From assembly GCA_030512295.1 (NCBI GenBank), contig JAULSR010000005.1:2108001-2172000 (forward strand): a DNA stretch of 64,000 nucleotides. Direction: 5' to 3'. Within the stretch, counting starts at the first letter, position 1, and each line of letters begins with the position of its first letter. The position numbers and the translations under genes are program-made. Shown here one piece after another: positions 23,095-33,500 of the stretch. The stretch is from Bombardia bombarda (lineage: Eukaryota > Ascomycota > Sordariomycetes > Sordariales > Lasiosphaeriaceae). The notes under the pieces were generated by a model. It saw only the letters and a list, made by a program, of their open reading frames with translations. It searched no databases and was not told where the DNA came from.

Positions 23095-25272
23095 ATGGAG
23101 GACGTCCAAACGCCCGTGCTGGCGACGACGTCATGCCCAGACTCGACAGCAGCTGCCCCTCCCCCGCCATCCAGGCCCTTGACCCCACCACCTCACGCCC
23201 ATCATCGTCTCAAGCTGTCTGTCGCAAGCTCTGACGCGTCCATCACGACGACAGCGCATTCGATCCAGAGCCACGCCCAGAGGCACCAGCAGTATCTCGA
23301 CTCGCTGGTGCCGCCCTCACAAGAAGAGTTCGCCCACATCGCTGACGTCCAGACCGAGCGCGAGGCCGACCAGAAGCGACGCCAGCGCGAACAGCAGCAG
23401 CAGCAACACCACCAACAACATCACTCCCACCATGAAAGCAGCAACACCGAATCGCAAGAGCGCCCTCCCCACGGCAACCACCGCCTCTCGGGCATACTGG
23501 GCTTCTCGCATCGCCGTCGCCCCAGCAGCAGCAGCGACGATGGCCTGCGCACCAAGGCCGCTACCGTCATCCAGCGCACATACCGCGGCTATCGTGCCCG
23601 TCGCGAGATGAAGGGCCTGGGCATCGATGCCTCGACGCGCTGGGTCCATGCCATTCGCGAGGCCCAATGGCGTGAGCTGACTAGGCCCCGCGCCCGGGGC
23701 TGGATGGCTGAGGAAAGCGGCGGCGCTGGGGGGGATGTCGCAAGTCGGCCATCGGGCGAGACTGGTCGTGTCTCGGGCGATGGCGACAGCGCGATTCTGA
23801 TGAGCCGGCCGTCGATGGCGCGGAAGAACTGGAAAAAGATATCTGTCATCGCGCGGCGCGCAGGCGGGGATATTGACGAGGGCAGTTCGCCTAGTTCGTC
23901 ATCGTCGTCGTCGTCATCTTCCTCATCGTCATCCTCGCCTTCCGATTCAGACTCGGCTCATGAGCGGCAGCGGAAGGAGCAAAAGAAGCAAGAGCGCAAG
24001 AAGCGTGAAGAGGCCAAGGAGCGGCGCAGGAAGGATGCCAAGACGATGGGGCTGCAGTACTTCCTCGAGATGGTCGACCTGAAGCACCGGTACGGCTCCA
24101 ACCTGCGCGTCTACCATGAGGAGTGGAAGAGGGCCGAGACTAACGAGAATTTCTTTTACTGGCTGGACTATGGCGAGGGCAGGTTCGTCGACATCGAGTC
24201 GTGTCCGCGCGAGCGGCTGGACAGAGAGCAAGTTCGCTATCTCTCCCGCGAGGAGCGCCAGTACTACCTCGTCACTGTGGATGCCGAAGGCCGGCTGTGC
24301 TGGGCCAAGAACGGCGCGCGCATCGACACCACGGAGAAGTGGAAAGACTCTATCCACGGCATCGTGCCGAGCGACGACGTCGTCACGCCGGCTTACAGAC
24401 CCGTCTCGGAAAATGCCGCCACCACCACCAGACTCATGGGCGACTCGAGCACCGGGTCCGACGAGGACGAGTCATTCCGCGAGGACGAAAATCCGGCGGC
24501 GGCGGCGTCCGAGTCGGAGCTCGAGGCTGCGCGCGCAGCCAAATACACGGGCACGCCGCCCGGCGCCGACAAGGCCAAGGGCATCAAGAAGGTCAAGCAT
24601 CACATCTCGGCCGGCACCATCGTCGACAAGCTGCTGCGCAAGAGCGTGCGCAAGAACACGTGGATATTCGTCGCCGACACCAGCTTCCGCCTCTACGTCG
24701 GCATCAAAAACAGCGGCGCCTTTCAGCACAGCTCCTTTTTGCAGGGCAGCCGCATCTCGGCCGCCGGCCTCATCCGCATCAAGGACGGCCGCCTGTCGAG
24801 CCTGTCCCCGCTCAGCGGCCACTACCGCCCGCCCGCGTCAAACTTCCGCGCCTTTGTGCACAGCCTCAAGGAGGAGGGCGTCGACATGTCCCACGTCAGC
24901 ATCTCAAAGAGCTACGCCGTCCTCGTCGGGCTCGAGGCCTACGTCAAGGTCCGCCGCAAGGGCAAGGATGTGGTCAAGCGGCTCACGCACCGCCGCGATA
25001 GGCTCATGGCGCCCGTCGAGCTGAGGCAGAAGGAGGACGACGACAGGGACAAGTCGGCGAGCGCGGCGAGGGAGAAGGAGTTTCTGGAGGAGGAGGAGCA
25101 CATGCGGGATGAGAACAAGGTGAGCGCGCGGGTGATGCAGAGGCTGGGGCTTGCGTCAACGGAGACGGAGCCGGCGGGACAGAAAGGGGGAGGGGATCAA
25201 GAGGAGAAAGGGGCGACGGCGGCGGCGACAGGGCCGGCGGCGGAATCGGCGACGACGAGTGCTACGGTATAG
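23095..25272 (+). CDS. IQ-motif (IQM-type) calmodulin-binding protein
   Basis: A single 725-residue frame starting at ATG 23095. Residues 1-150 are disordered with Gln/His runs. One IQ motif, AATVIQRTYRGYRARREMKG, sits at 155-174 and is the predicted calmodulin site. A serine run of about 15 follows near residue 270, then a Lys/Glu/Arg coil. From about 320 the conserved IQM core begins: FLEMVDLKHRYGSNLRVYHE, FFYWLDYGEGR, YLSREERQYYLVTVD. It ends with KNTWIFVADTSFRLYVGIKN, FQHSSFLQGSRISAAGLI and SGHYRPPASNFRAFV. The layout matches the plant and fungal IQM family, whose biochemical activity is poorly known. Long open frames in the other two plus-strand frames and the minus strand reflect very high third-position GC. 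Confidence 0.85.
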   Translation: MEDVQTPVLATTSCPDSTAAAPPPPSRPLTPPPHAHHRLKLSVASSDASITTTAHSIQSHAQRHQQYLDSLVPPSQEEFAHIADVQTEREADQKRRQREQQQQQHHQQHHSHHESSNTESQERPPHGNHRLSGILGFSHRRRPSSSSDDGLRTKAATVIQRTYRGYRARREMKGLGIDASTRWVHAIREAQWRELTRPRARGWMAEESGGAGGDVASRPSGETGRVSGDGDSAILMSRPSMARKNWKKISVIARRAGGDIDEGSSPSSSSSSSSSSSSSSSPSDSDSAHERQRKEQKKQERKKREEAKERRRKDAKTMGLQYFLEMVDLKHRYGSNLRVYHEEWKRAETNENFFYWLDYGEGRFVDIESCPRERLDREQVRYLSREERQYYLVTVDAEGRLCWAKNGARIDTTEKWKDSIHGIVPSDDVVTPAYRPVSENAATTTRLMGDSSTGSDEDESFREDENPAAAASESELEAARAAKYTGTPPGADKAKGIKKVKHHISAGTIVDKLLRKSVRKNTWIFVADTSFRLYVGIKNSGAFQHSSFLQGSRISAAGLIRIKDGRLSSLSPLSGHYRPPASNFRAFVHSLKEEGVDMSHVSISKSYAVLVGLEAYVKVRRKGKDVVKRLTHRRDRLMAPVELRQKEDDDRDKSASAAREKEFLEEEEHMRDENKVSARVMQRLGLASTETEPAGQKGGGDQEEKGATAAATGPAAESATTSATV

Positions 25273-26718
25273 CAATGACTGTTTTGTTTAATGATAATGC
25301 TACTTCATTTTGGTGTAATATGGTTGTTGTTTCCTCTTATCAGTTCAGCAGAGTGTATACCGGATAGGTACTCCACATGTCAGTACCCGAGCTGCCTTGC
25401 CCACCTTGGGTATCTTGGGAATTTGGGTGTCTGTCTCACCAACCACCAGCAATCATCATATCTCATACATTATTATGTCACTTATCATATATCATAGGCG
25501 CATTTTAGTTGCATGTGAGAAATTACAAACAGACTCATGCGCATAGACAAAAGAAGATAACCCGGATCTCGGAGCCAGCCCTCGTGGCTACTCACCTTAT
25601 GCATTCCTTGCATCCATTCATACGAACTACACGTGTACATAGGTACATAAGAAGGCTGATTTGTCGACACGTGGGTGATTTTGAAAGTACTACCTGCCAG
25701 GGGCTGTTCAATATATCCCTCTCCCCTTCTCCCCGCATTCTCACCCCTGATCTCGGATTCACTTCTAGTCATTATTCTACAATGCCTGACTATTGTAAAG
25801 AAGAAGAAGCCTGGTTTGATTTGTCTTGTGAAAATAAGATATACTATAAGAAGGCCTTTGCTATTTATGTGGTATCAAGGTCAAAAGAACGACAGTTAAT
25901 ATAACCAAATACTTGGAATACCTTACTCGCCCACCCGCACCGTAGCGTGATATCAACTACCTCAACTCAACTGATAATTAGATAAGCAGCACTTCATTCA
26001 TGTCCAGAGCCCGCCCAGACCAGTGCCTTCTTGCTTCACAACTCTCCTTCTCACTCTCTCTTCTTCTCACTCTCTCTTCTTCTCTGTCTGGTGTGTAGCC
26101 TTCCGTCCATATTTGTAGCCAACCTCATATGTACAAAGCAGCCAGGTAGCAGACATAATCTAGGCAAGGATTAGTACCTATGTACGTGTCTGTCTTTTAA
26201 GTGTCCAGGACCAGTAGTATCCTGTGACTTCCTTTCAACTCTCTTCAAATCCGCAGCTCCGGGACGCAACCAATGAATATCAGCCGAACTGATCAACTAA
26301 CAAACCAACCAACAAACAAAAACACGCCCTTCCTCATAAGTCTAAGTGTCTGTATTCCTATATTGCATTCCCCAAAGTAAAAAAAAACGGGAAAACAACA
26401 CCAAAACCTAGAAACGGCATATGTAAAAGACCCCACCGCCGCCACAACAAACTTTTTGCCGCCTAGGTGATCAGTCAGTCATTTCATAGGCCTAATCAAT
26501 CATTTCTAAGTAGTCTACTGGGCGCCAAAATAGCAGCAGCAACAACAGCAACAAGAATATTCATAAAAAACGAAAGAGGAAATGAAATTTGACAGCCCCT
26601 GTGCCCATGCAGTAGTCATAATGTCTATGGTGATATTCGCCCCACGCCAAGCTTAAAAAGTGAGCAATGGTAATAACAGCCAGTGTAGTACAAGAAAGAA
26701 AGAAAGAAGAAAAGGAGA
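25273..26718. other. Convergent intergenic spacer
   Basis: It holds the 3' untranslated regions of two converging genes. A perfect 16-base tandem duplication (TCACTCTCTCTTCTTC twice) is at 26051-26082. No gene is supported. Confidence 0.55.
26051..26082. repeat. 16-base tandem duplication
   Basis: TCACTCTCTCTTCTTC occurs twice in direct tandem. It is pyrimidine-only apart from one A per unit. Confidence 0.9.
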
Positions 26719-29700
26719 TCAAGATCCAACAGAATCATTGAGGTTATCTGGGCCCATCGGCTCGCTCTTCGACTGAACTCGCCGAGAATAGCACGGATAT
26801 TTGGGGCCCTCCTCCCAGGCAGGTCCGGTTTCGATCCCGGCTCTGGGTGGTCCTGGTCTGGGTTCGGCTTCATTGTTGTTGTTGAGCTGAGTAACACGAG
26901 ATTGTGATGATAATGTTGCGTCTCCTCCACCCACCATCTCCGGCGTGTTCCAGTCCTTATCCCTCTTCATCGTAACGAGTACAACCTGCTGTTGCCGTGC
27001 CACTGGAGCAGGAACAAGAGCAGGAGCAGCAGCAGGTTGAAACACATGATACGGAGAGGCGGGAATCATGAATACCGGAGAGGTAAAGTATTGTACAGGT
27101 GGCAGAGGTGGTGGTGGTGCGGCGTGCTGGTGGGGGCGCGATGGGCTTCCGATTCGACTGTTGTTGTCAATACTGACTTGACCATCGCCGCCTCCGCCGC
27201 CGCAAGGTTCAAACCGTGCTAGGCTCGTGACTGCAGTCGATGACGACATAGCCGCAGTCAGAGATCTAGGTGTAAACGGCGGAGCGAAGGGGTTCAGCCT
27301 GGACGAAGAAGAATCTCGAAGCTAGAGAAAAAAAGAGGTGGGTTAGATAGAAAACAGCCAAAGAATGTAATAATGATAATAATAATCAATACATTGCTTC
27401 GGCAGATTCTATACCTCTTTTTTGCTCTCCAAAGTCCGTTTCGTCTCGGATGAGGATTCATCCGCCGAAGAGCCTCCGTCCTCTGTCGGTTCGCTGGTCC
27501 CACTGCCGCCAAGGGTTCTTAGTGAAGATACGCTCTTGACTTTGGCGAGTTCCGAGTTGGTTCGTTCCTGCGTCAGATCGTTGAAAATGTCTGGAGCCTC
27601 CTTGCGTGCCTTGACTGCCGATTTGTCCATACTGTCGTCGTCATCATCCGTCGTCGACTCCTTATCCTTCGGCTTGGCAAAGATCTGTTTGGACCAGAGC
27701 TCGGCATACTTGCCGTTTGCCCCGATAAGATCGCCGTGGGCACCTTGTTCAACAAGCTGACCGCCCATAATAACAATAATGTGATCGGCGTTCATGATCG
27801 TGGACAAGCGGTGTCTGACAACATAAAGATCAGTCACGGCATACACTTCCTGAGCAGACACGACTTACGCGACAACAAAGGTCGTACGGCCTTCACAGAG
27901 AACGCGCAGAGCCTCCTGGATCTTCTGCTCAGTCTCTGTGTCCACCGCGCTTGTAGCCTCATCAAGTAGAACAATCGAAGGTTGCTTGAGGATTGCACGA
28001 GCAATTGCTACTCGCTGCAATTCTCCTCCAGAGAGCTTAATACCGCGCTCGCCAACACGGCTATTGTACCCTATTGATTTGTCAGTCATATTCAGGGCCA
28101 CATTCATAGGATACGTAGGTAAAATGTCTTACCGTCTGTAAAGCTCAAGATTTGCTCGTGGATACTAGCAGCTTTGCAAGCCTTGTGAACATCCTCATCT
28201 GACGCATCGAGTTTTGCGTAGCGGACATTGTTCATAATTGTGTCATCGAATAGAATAGGAGACTGGGGAACAATCCCAATCCTGGCTCGTAGACTATACA
28301 GCACGCCAGTTAGTTCTGATTGCCCCGGGGTATATAAAAGTCATCAAACAGTACTTGCCTAAAAAGGTCGACGTCCCGAATATCCTGCCCATCAATTTCA
28401 ATGGAACCGGACGTAACGTCGTAGAAACGGTCAAGAAGCTTCAGTATAGTGGACTTCCCGGCACCCGTAGCCCCGACAAAAGCCACTGTTTGCCCTGGAG
28501 ACGCAGTAAACGTAATGTCTTTGAGAATGTCCTTCTTCTTGTCATAAGAGAAGCAAACATCTTTGAATTCAACGGCACCCTTGGTGAATTGCAATGGCGG
28601 AGCTCCCTCCTTGTTGGAGATGGACGGCTTCATCATCATTATGTTCAGGAGTTGTTCAGCTTGCAGTAAGTTGCTGGATATGCTCTTGCTGAGACCGGCA
28701 AAAAATGAGAGCGGCGCGACGAGCTGCGCCCAGTATGTCAGCAGCATGATGAATTGGCCCGGCGTGGCCTGGCTATGCGTCACTTGATAGACGGCAAGGA
28801 ACGCTCCAGCCAAGAGACCTGAAATCAGAACCAGGAATTGGAAGGCAGAAGAAAGGATGTGTCCAAATAAGACCTTCTGGGATAACGCGACCCGGTCCTT
28901 AACGACGGTAGAGTAGCGGCTCGCCTCGTGTTCAATCTGGTTGAAGCAGGTGACAGTGCTCCAACCCTGAATTCCAGCCTGGCGCACGTAATGTTCCTTG
29001 TAGTAGGCCCTCACCTCCTTTTTACGGATTCCTGTCATCCTTGAAATCATCTGCGTGGTAATATACAAGAATAGGGTTGCCGTGGCAATGGTGATGAACC
29101 CCTCGTACGGACCAAAGGTTACCGACAGGTATATAAACGCCACTGACATGTCAATAAGCATGGGGATGGCTTGGAAGCAAACCGATTCGAGCATGTTGGA
29201 GATGCTCGAACCAGACTGCATCGCCATCATGATATCGGAGGAACTCTTGGTGTCATGGAAGTCGGACGAGAGGTTGAGAACATGTGAGTACGCCGCTGTG
29301 CTCATGGCGCCGTCTGTGTAATATTCGACAGGAATCCAGAGCCACTGGCGCAGCAACGAAAGACCGGCTTCGGACGCGATCAGTTTCAGAAAGGCGTACA
29401 GTATAACCTGTGTCCACGGGTTCTCGTTGTTAAGGCCGCCAAGACTATCCATGACGATTCCTAGCTGCCGCGGAATCAGGACATTGACCAAGTTCATGGC
29501 CAGTAGACAGAAGCCGACTAGAATGATGCGAGTTTGGAGCGGGCGATTGTTGACGGGCCAGATATAAGGGAAAAGAATCTAGAGAAAGCTGTCAGTGAGG
29601 CGAAGGGAGGCAGGGAGAAGGATTGAGACCTGATAGGCTTGTTGACATACCAGAAAGCTTTTGGCATACTTGATCCAGTTTCCTTTCTCCTTGAGACGCT

Positions 29701-30514
29701 TCTCCATCTGCTCGTTGGCCTGGCGCTCGCGTCTCTCCCAGTGCAATTCGGGGGTTTCGGTAGAGGCAGAGGACTGGCTGGCATCTGTCGAGGTTCCCTG
29801 GCTGGTATCTGTCGACGAGTCCGAGGTTGCTCCATAGCCGCTTTCTTGTCCGTCCGCCTGTTCGACAACCGTCTGGTCATCAGAAGAATCGGGGGTTGCG
29901 GCACCATTGGTCTTGAGGAGGCTTTGTCTCTCCGCATCGCTACCCTTCTCCTGCTTGGGCCCTCTGCAAACATTTTCGATGTGGTACGCCAGCGTCACGA
30001 CAAAGGCGAGATATCTGGTTCCCACGGCAGAAATGTCAAAGAATTCAGCGTAGGTGAGCGCGCTGTCTGGTCTCGTCATAAATGTCAGAACCTGAATGGT
30101 GGTCTCAAACACGAGTGCCAGTCCAAAGGATCCTATATAGGGGTACCAAACGGGCTTCAACGAGTCCGAGAGTCCAGCAAACTCGACGCCGTAGACCAAG
30201 ATGCACGAAAGAAAGCCAATGATGGTGTCCTGCTCCGAGGGGAACTCGTGGCGAATGAGGGCTTGGACGATTATGTTTAGGAGTTGCGCGAAGTATGTGA
30301 GGATGGCGAGCAGGAGAAGCCATAGAATGGCCCGCCGACGGCTAGGAAATTCCTCGGTAGACTTTGTTTGAAGAGCGCAGACGGCGACGGTCAACGAGAC
30401 GACGTAGTAGACAAAAATGGCGGTTGGGTAGGTGTAGTGAAGGCCGACAAGGGCCGTACTCGCCTGGGGTAAGGCAACCAGATGAGCCATGGCTCCGTCG
30501 TCCGGGCCTAGCAT
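26719..30514 (-). CDS. hmt1: Vacuolar half-size ABC transporter, Hmt1 (heavy metal tolerance) type
   Basis: Six exons: 29651-30514, 28359-29578, 28133-28293, 27869-28070, 27415-27814 and 26719-27321; 1149 residues with every phase consistent. Intron 2 (28294-28358) is GC-AG. An N-terminal hydrophobic domain (about residues 15-200) precedes an acidic Ser/Thr linker, then a six-span ABC core. Walker A GATGAGKST lies near residue 660, LSGGE and LLDEATSAVD in exon 4, and HRLSTI in exon 5. This NTE-plus-core layout is the ABCB6/Hmt1 group, which moves glutathione- or phytochelatin-linked substrates into the vacuole. Start ATG is 30514; 30490 is an in-frame alternative. Exon 6 is a low-complexity tail starting with a PAM2-like motif; if its 93-base intron were not spliced, the protein would stop at 27409 after about 950 residues. 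Core call is secure; exon 6 about 0.7. Confidence 0.9.
27268..27297 (-). other. PAM2-like motif in the ABC transporter tail
   Basis: Residues 958-967 read LNPFAPPFTP. They hold the Leu, Asn, Ala, Phe and Pro spacing of the PAM2 peptide (LNxxAxxFxP) that binds the MLLE domain of poly(A)-binding protein. The motif lies eight residues after the splice junction of the last exon. Seen directly; binding is inference. Confidence 0.6.
28294..28358 (-). other. GC-AG intron 2 of the ABC transporter gene
   Basis: On the minus strand the donor is TTTAG/GCAAGT and the acceptor CTGTATAG. ACTAAC lies 17-22 bases before the acceptor. Joining gives DVDLFSLRARIGIVPQ, a normal ABC Q-loop approach. The downstream GTACTG donor would shift the frame. 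Confidence 0.87.
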
Positions 30515-33500
30515 GGTGAGAGAAGGCTGAGGAGGCAGTAGGAAGCCCAGACAAAAGATGTTACGCGTGAGAAAGAAGAGAGTGGCGTACTAAAGACTTC
30601 GATGGCCTTTGTGTTACCGGATGTGTATGCTGTTTATTGGTGGGAGATTTGGATGCTGACAGTAATCCGGGTCGCCTGGATGCAGTATGACCTGGATGCA
30701 GTATGATTGCGGTTTTGGAAACTAAGCCGATACTGTCTGTCTTTTGCAGAGGACGGAGAGGGAGACGCGCCAGGGATGGCTGAGACAAAATGGGCTGCTT
30801 TATACCAGTTGGTGCCAGCCAATGGCCCTTGGGGGTGGGTGGTGTGAGAACCTTGCAGGACAGGCAAGGCTGTGTGTCTGATAACTCCGACTGAGTCAAT
30901 GCAGGTGACGTTTTATGAGTCCAAAAATTCGAATGAATCACAGTGCTTGCTTTTGTTTATTGTTGTTTATTGTTGTTTATTGTGCTTGTGCTTGTGCTGC
31001 TTGTTGTTATTGTTGTTGTTGTCTGTCCAATTCGATGGAGAAATCCACTGACGCACCCTCGTTCCTCAGTCGTAGTCAAAATCTGCAAGACTCGTAGGTC
31101 GGTTGATCCAAGCCGGGCAGGAAAGCGTGCGCCCACGCCCGGCGACACACAAAATCAAGTGAGGAAGGAGCAACTGCTGGGCTCCCAAATGAAAGCCAAA
31201 AACAAATCCCCCAAAAATTCTGCGGCAGGCGATTTGATTCTTTGTGATAGCCGTAAACTCTTTCCTAAACTTCGCCTTGCTACCAGGCAGTTCCTCCTTG
31301 ATGGCTTCTGAGTCGACTCGGTGACCTGTTTCCAAACCAGCTAAGGTCCTCCGTTGGCAGATCTCCCACAAGTCGAGTGCAATAAGATGAATAGAGAAAA
31401 AGTCGAATTCACCTGTGGTTCACAAAGAACTAATGCCCAGAGGCGGGAGTGGAGGATGGATGGAGCCTTGTCCGCTGGAAATACTTCAGCCCGTGAACGC
31501 CCGGATCCAGGGCGACGTCAAGCCAAACAGTCCTCTTTCTCAACATGCATGGGACAAACGCGGGTTTTGTCCCTCGTGTTCCTGCAGCCTTAGGGTAGCG
31601 CAACAGATGGTCCGCCCGATCTCCAATCTCCGGATCCTCCTGTTCTGTCTCTACAAGCTTTCTGACGGGAAGAGGGGCTACCTCGTGGCCAGTTCCGAGA
31701 AAAAAGGTGTCTTGGGGAACAAACAAGACAGGTCCCGTCGACAGTTGTGTCTGACTTCCGGTCAAGACAGAGGCGAACAAAAAGTGACTGCCTTTCGGTC
31801 GTGAGTGGGAATACAGCGTTGTACAAGACAGGGTGATGATGGGTTGCGCGGTCTTGCTACGTGTATCCGGCCCGAAGTCGAACACGGGGTGAGAATTCTC
31901 AAGGCGGAGGACCACCGGTGATGACGGGGGTTTCTGCACGTTATGTCGGTGTCTGAGACATTGAAACACACCATGTGTTTTTCTTGGCCCGAGGGTGGAT
32001 CGACAGCGAGGTCGGCCACGAGGAGGAGAGCGAGTGTGTGAGAGAGAAGGAGGGAGGAGGACGAGAGTGAGAGACAGGCGCCAGGGGGGAAGCACGTCAC
32101 AGAGTCGACCACAGGGCCGCTGCAGACGGATGTCGACGGATGAAGGTGACAGTGACAAGTCTGTGAGAGGCGATATAGGAGAAGCGAGCGAGGGTCGACC
32201 TGGGTCGACCTGGCTGGGCGTTGCAGGGTTGTTTGCACCCTGAGGCCGGCAAGCACCACGATGTGCGACCTGGGGTTAAGTCTAACGGTGAGCGGACGGG
32301 ACAAGGGAGATTAGGGCGGTGATCAGCGGTGCAGAGAGATCTCAGACTACAAATGTACGTTTTTGTTTTGCTGCCACGTCGCCGTCGTGAATTATTATAT
32401 TATATAGATACGTGGATCTCCAGACAGAAAACAGACAACAGACAACAGACCATAGTATGATGGTTGAGGCGGGGAAGAGACATTGCTGGTTGACTCACGC
32501 GAGGCAGATACCGTGATATTGTACGTATTGTGTTCATGTTGCGGCTCCTTCGCCATGGCCCATGGGCTTGTTGGGAGACGCAAGGGAGGCGCGAAGAGGC
32601 TACGGCTACCTAGCGTTCGAGGGAGGATACGGTGCTACGGACACGGATACCTGAGATACCTTGCCTTATCTCGCTGCGGTAGGTCCGCTCAGTCGTTCTC
32701 GTAATGCTCTTTGCTGCGGTGATGCCAGTGGTTGCACTTGCACGCAAGCTTTCCCTCGTCTCCCACTTCTCCCTTTGAAAAAAGAAGAGACGGTGAAGAG
32801 CCAGATGGCGCTAGTGGCTGCGGGTGTTGGATCATGGCGAATGTCGACCAGGCCCTCGAGGCCAGGCTATATTTTCTTTTTCCTCTCCGACCCCCTGCCC
32901 TACTGGTCCTGGCGGCCCTGGTGGTTTGCGGTCCCTGTCAAGCGCGGGAATCTCGGTCAACCGTTCCATGCCCGTCCAGTCGTACCTGGCTGGCCACTGA
33001 AGGCTTGCCACAAGGAGGAAGGAAAAAGCAATGAAAGCAACGCATGTCTCACAACCTACTGTGTAATCAGGAATCCAGGATTACTGTGTACCCATCGGCA
33101 GCTAAAAAACCACCATTGGTGATTCGGTTGCATACGCCGTATGTACAGTGCCTACGGAGTACGTGCATCAGCAACCGCCATAGCCGAATCGTAGGCTGTT
33201 AAGCGGCACCCCGGCTGGCTTGTTTGTTGATGATCTGTCTCCCTTGCTTTTCTTTTTCTTTTTTTACTTTCTTGGTTTTTTTTTTCCTCCTCTTTTTGCC
33301 TGAGCCTCAACCAGATTGCTGGGTGAAGCAGCGAAGTGGACAGGCCATCTTGTCTCCAATTCAGGCGGCGCGCAAAGGTGCTACCTGAACACCGCCCCGC
33401 TTGTTGCTCTCAATGGCCGAACGAGGATGTTTCAAACGAAATGCTGGAAGCTGATTCGGTTCCGTCGTGGCGGGGAACAGGACGCTTTCTCAATTTCCAC

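Noticed and set aside
24116..25024. Two long plus-strand frames overlapping the IQM gene
   Set aside because: They are Arg/Ala/Ser-rich products of very high third-position GC; the IQM frame carries all domain motifs.
31430..32158. 242-codon minus-strand frame in the large empty region
   Set aside because: Composition is Pro/Arg/Ser-heavy, overlapping frames exist on both strands, no domain, no start context or splice partner.
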